Origin: Flavobacteriales bacterium UBA3442
GTDB taxonomy: Bacteria; Bacteroidota; Bacteroidia; Flavobacteriales; Schleiferiaceae
Length of the DNA stretch: 15,193 nt
Direction of reading: 5' to 3'
NCBI GenBank assembly: GCA_002378565.1
Contig: DFSH01000066.1
Location: forward strand, 1 to 15,193
Shown here: piece by piece, positions 14,666 to 15,193 of the stretch
Position numbering within the stretch: position 1 is the first letter of the stretch
Layout: the number at the start of each line of letters is the position of its first letter
Translations under genes and position numbers: made by a program
The notes under the pieces: generated by a model
Told to the model about the DNA's origin: nothing
The model's input: only the letters and a program-made list of their open reading frames with translations
The model's database searches: none

Positions 14666-15193
14666 TCAATCTATGGCTGTGCAATACCTGTCTGACAACG
14701 CATAAAAAGCCCGCTGAAGTCTTTGGGTGAACTCACTGCCTCTCCGATTGCTCAAGCGGCGACCATCCACTAAGACTATCGGTGTCAACTCACCCATGGA
14801 ACCTGTCCCAAAGGCTTCATCTGCAGCGTAAAGTTCAGTAAGACTCAGGTTTTTTTCCTTAACAGACATGTCCATGTCCTGTGCCAAATTGATGACCAAC
14901 TGTCGGGTGATTCCGTGCAAGCAGGCATCTGCATGTGGCGTGTACAACACGGAATCCTTCACCAAAAACAGGTTGGTTCCATTCATTTCAGAAATGAACC
15001 CTAGGTTATCTAACATTAAAGCGCTGTCTACCCCCGCATGGTTCGCTTGGATTTTTGCTAAAATATTATTGATCAGGTTGGCGTGATGAATTTTTGAATC
15101 TAAGTGCATCGGGCTGTTTCTCCTGATACTAGAGGTCATGATGCTGATGCCTTTTTCATTATCATAAACTGGCGGCTTCCACTCTGCCAACAC
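14666..15193 (-). CDS. Class IV aminotransferase, branched-chain type (C-terminal part, cut by window edge)
   Basis: The frame continues past the right edge; 175 codons to the TGA at 14666 are visible. The sequence matches fold-type IV PLP aminotransferases of the branched-chain/D-amino-acid/aminodeoxychorismate-lyase group. It has TSSIRRNSP, then a Lys (residue 34 of the visible part, DSKIHHANL) in the position of the PLP-binding lysine. GFISEMNGTNLFLVKD follows, then LHGITRQ for phosphate binding, and ADEAFGTGSMGELTPI near the end. These fit branched-chain aminotransferase (IlvE) best, which interconverts Leu/Ile/Val and their 2-oxo acids. Asn-Gly-Thr-Asn stands where enterobacterial IlvE has Gly-Ala-Gly-Glu-Asn, so substrate choice is uncertain. 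The N-terminal domain and promoter are outside the window. Confidence 0.87.
   Translation of the reverse strand: MLAEWKPPVYDNEKGISIMTSSIRRNSPMHLDSKIHHANLINNILAKIQANHAGVDSALMLDNLGFISEMNGTNLFLVKDSVLYTPHADACLHGITRQLVINLAQDMDMSVKEKNLSLTELYAADEAFGTGSMGELTPIVLVDGRRLSNRRGSEFTQRLQRAFYALSDRYCTAID

Noticed and set aside
14510..14695. Plus-strand open frame of 61 codons over the tRNA
   Set aside because: Its translation (GFEPVTSALSRQRSKPTEL) is the well-known false protein produced by reading a tRNA gene antisense; the cloverleaf on the other strand explains the sequence.
1..15193. CRISPR array, insertion sequence, prophage or defence island
   Set aside because: No regularly spaced repeats, transposase or integrase motifs, or target-site duplications were seen; gene content is core metabolism and translation.

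Overview
The window is a piece of a Bacteroidota chromosome. The signs are the rplM-rpsI-rpsB-tsf order, a secreted protease ending in a type IX secretion (T9SS) sorting domain, several promoters of the Bacteroidota type (-7 box TAnnTTTG, sometimes with TTTG/TTG about 18-19 bases upstream), and start codons without clear Shine-Dalgarno sites. GC content looks moderate, near 50% by eye. A marine or free-living Flavobacteriales-like lineage is a guess, not a reading. The density is that of core genome: no transposase, phage gene, CRISPR array or obvious genomic island is visible, and no gap without a gene exceeds about 130 bases.

Left part (1-4698, minus strand). Read right to left, a strong promoter at 4668-4698 drives rplM and rpsI, then, past a hairpin that may attenuate, rpsB and tsf. 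A perfect intrinsic terminator closes tsf. A promoter-like box directly behind its T-tract could restart transcription for pyrH, frr and a MarR-type regulator, the last starting one base after frr stops. A NifU-like iron-sulfur scaffold gene runs off the left edge; its promoter lies so close to its ATG that the mRNA is probably leaderless.

Middle (4772-8354). A secreted M43 (pappalysin-like) zinc metalloprotease with a PKD-like domain, a jelly-roll-like domain and a T9SS C-terminal domain is transcribed divergently from rplM. It converges on a polytopic GT-C glycosyltransferase (PMT/ArnT type) on the minus strand.

Right middle (8418-13988, plus strand). A sulfate-activation operon follows: an SLC13-type permease with two RCK_C domains, then cysC, cysD and cysN. 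Three of the four genes are joined by 4-8 base overlaps. Together they would import sulfate, adenylylate it to APS (CysDN) and phosphorylate it to PAPS (CysC). A helix-turn-helix protein of unknown role comes next. No APS/PAPS reductase or sulfite reductase is present, so the window does not show whether PAPS serves cysteine synthesis or sulfation.

Right edge (13985-15193, minus strand). A DoxX-family membrane protein, a tRNA-Val(GAC) with an encoded CCA running into a 44-base perfect palindrome terminator, and the C-terminal part of a class IV (branched-chain-type) aminotransferase cut by the window end.

No clearly new system was found. The best leads are regulatory: the leaderless NifU-like transcript, the terminator/promoter junction before pyrH, the hairpin before rpsB, the inverted repeat in the sulfate-operon promoter, and the unassigned helix-turn-helix protein.
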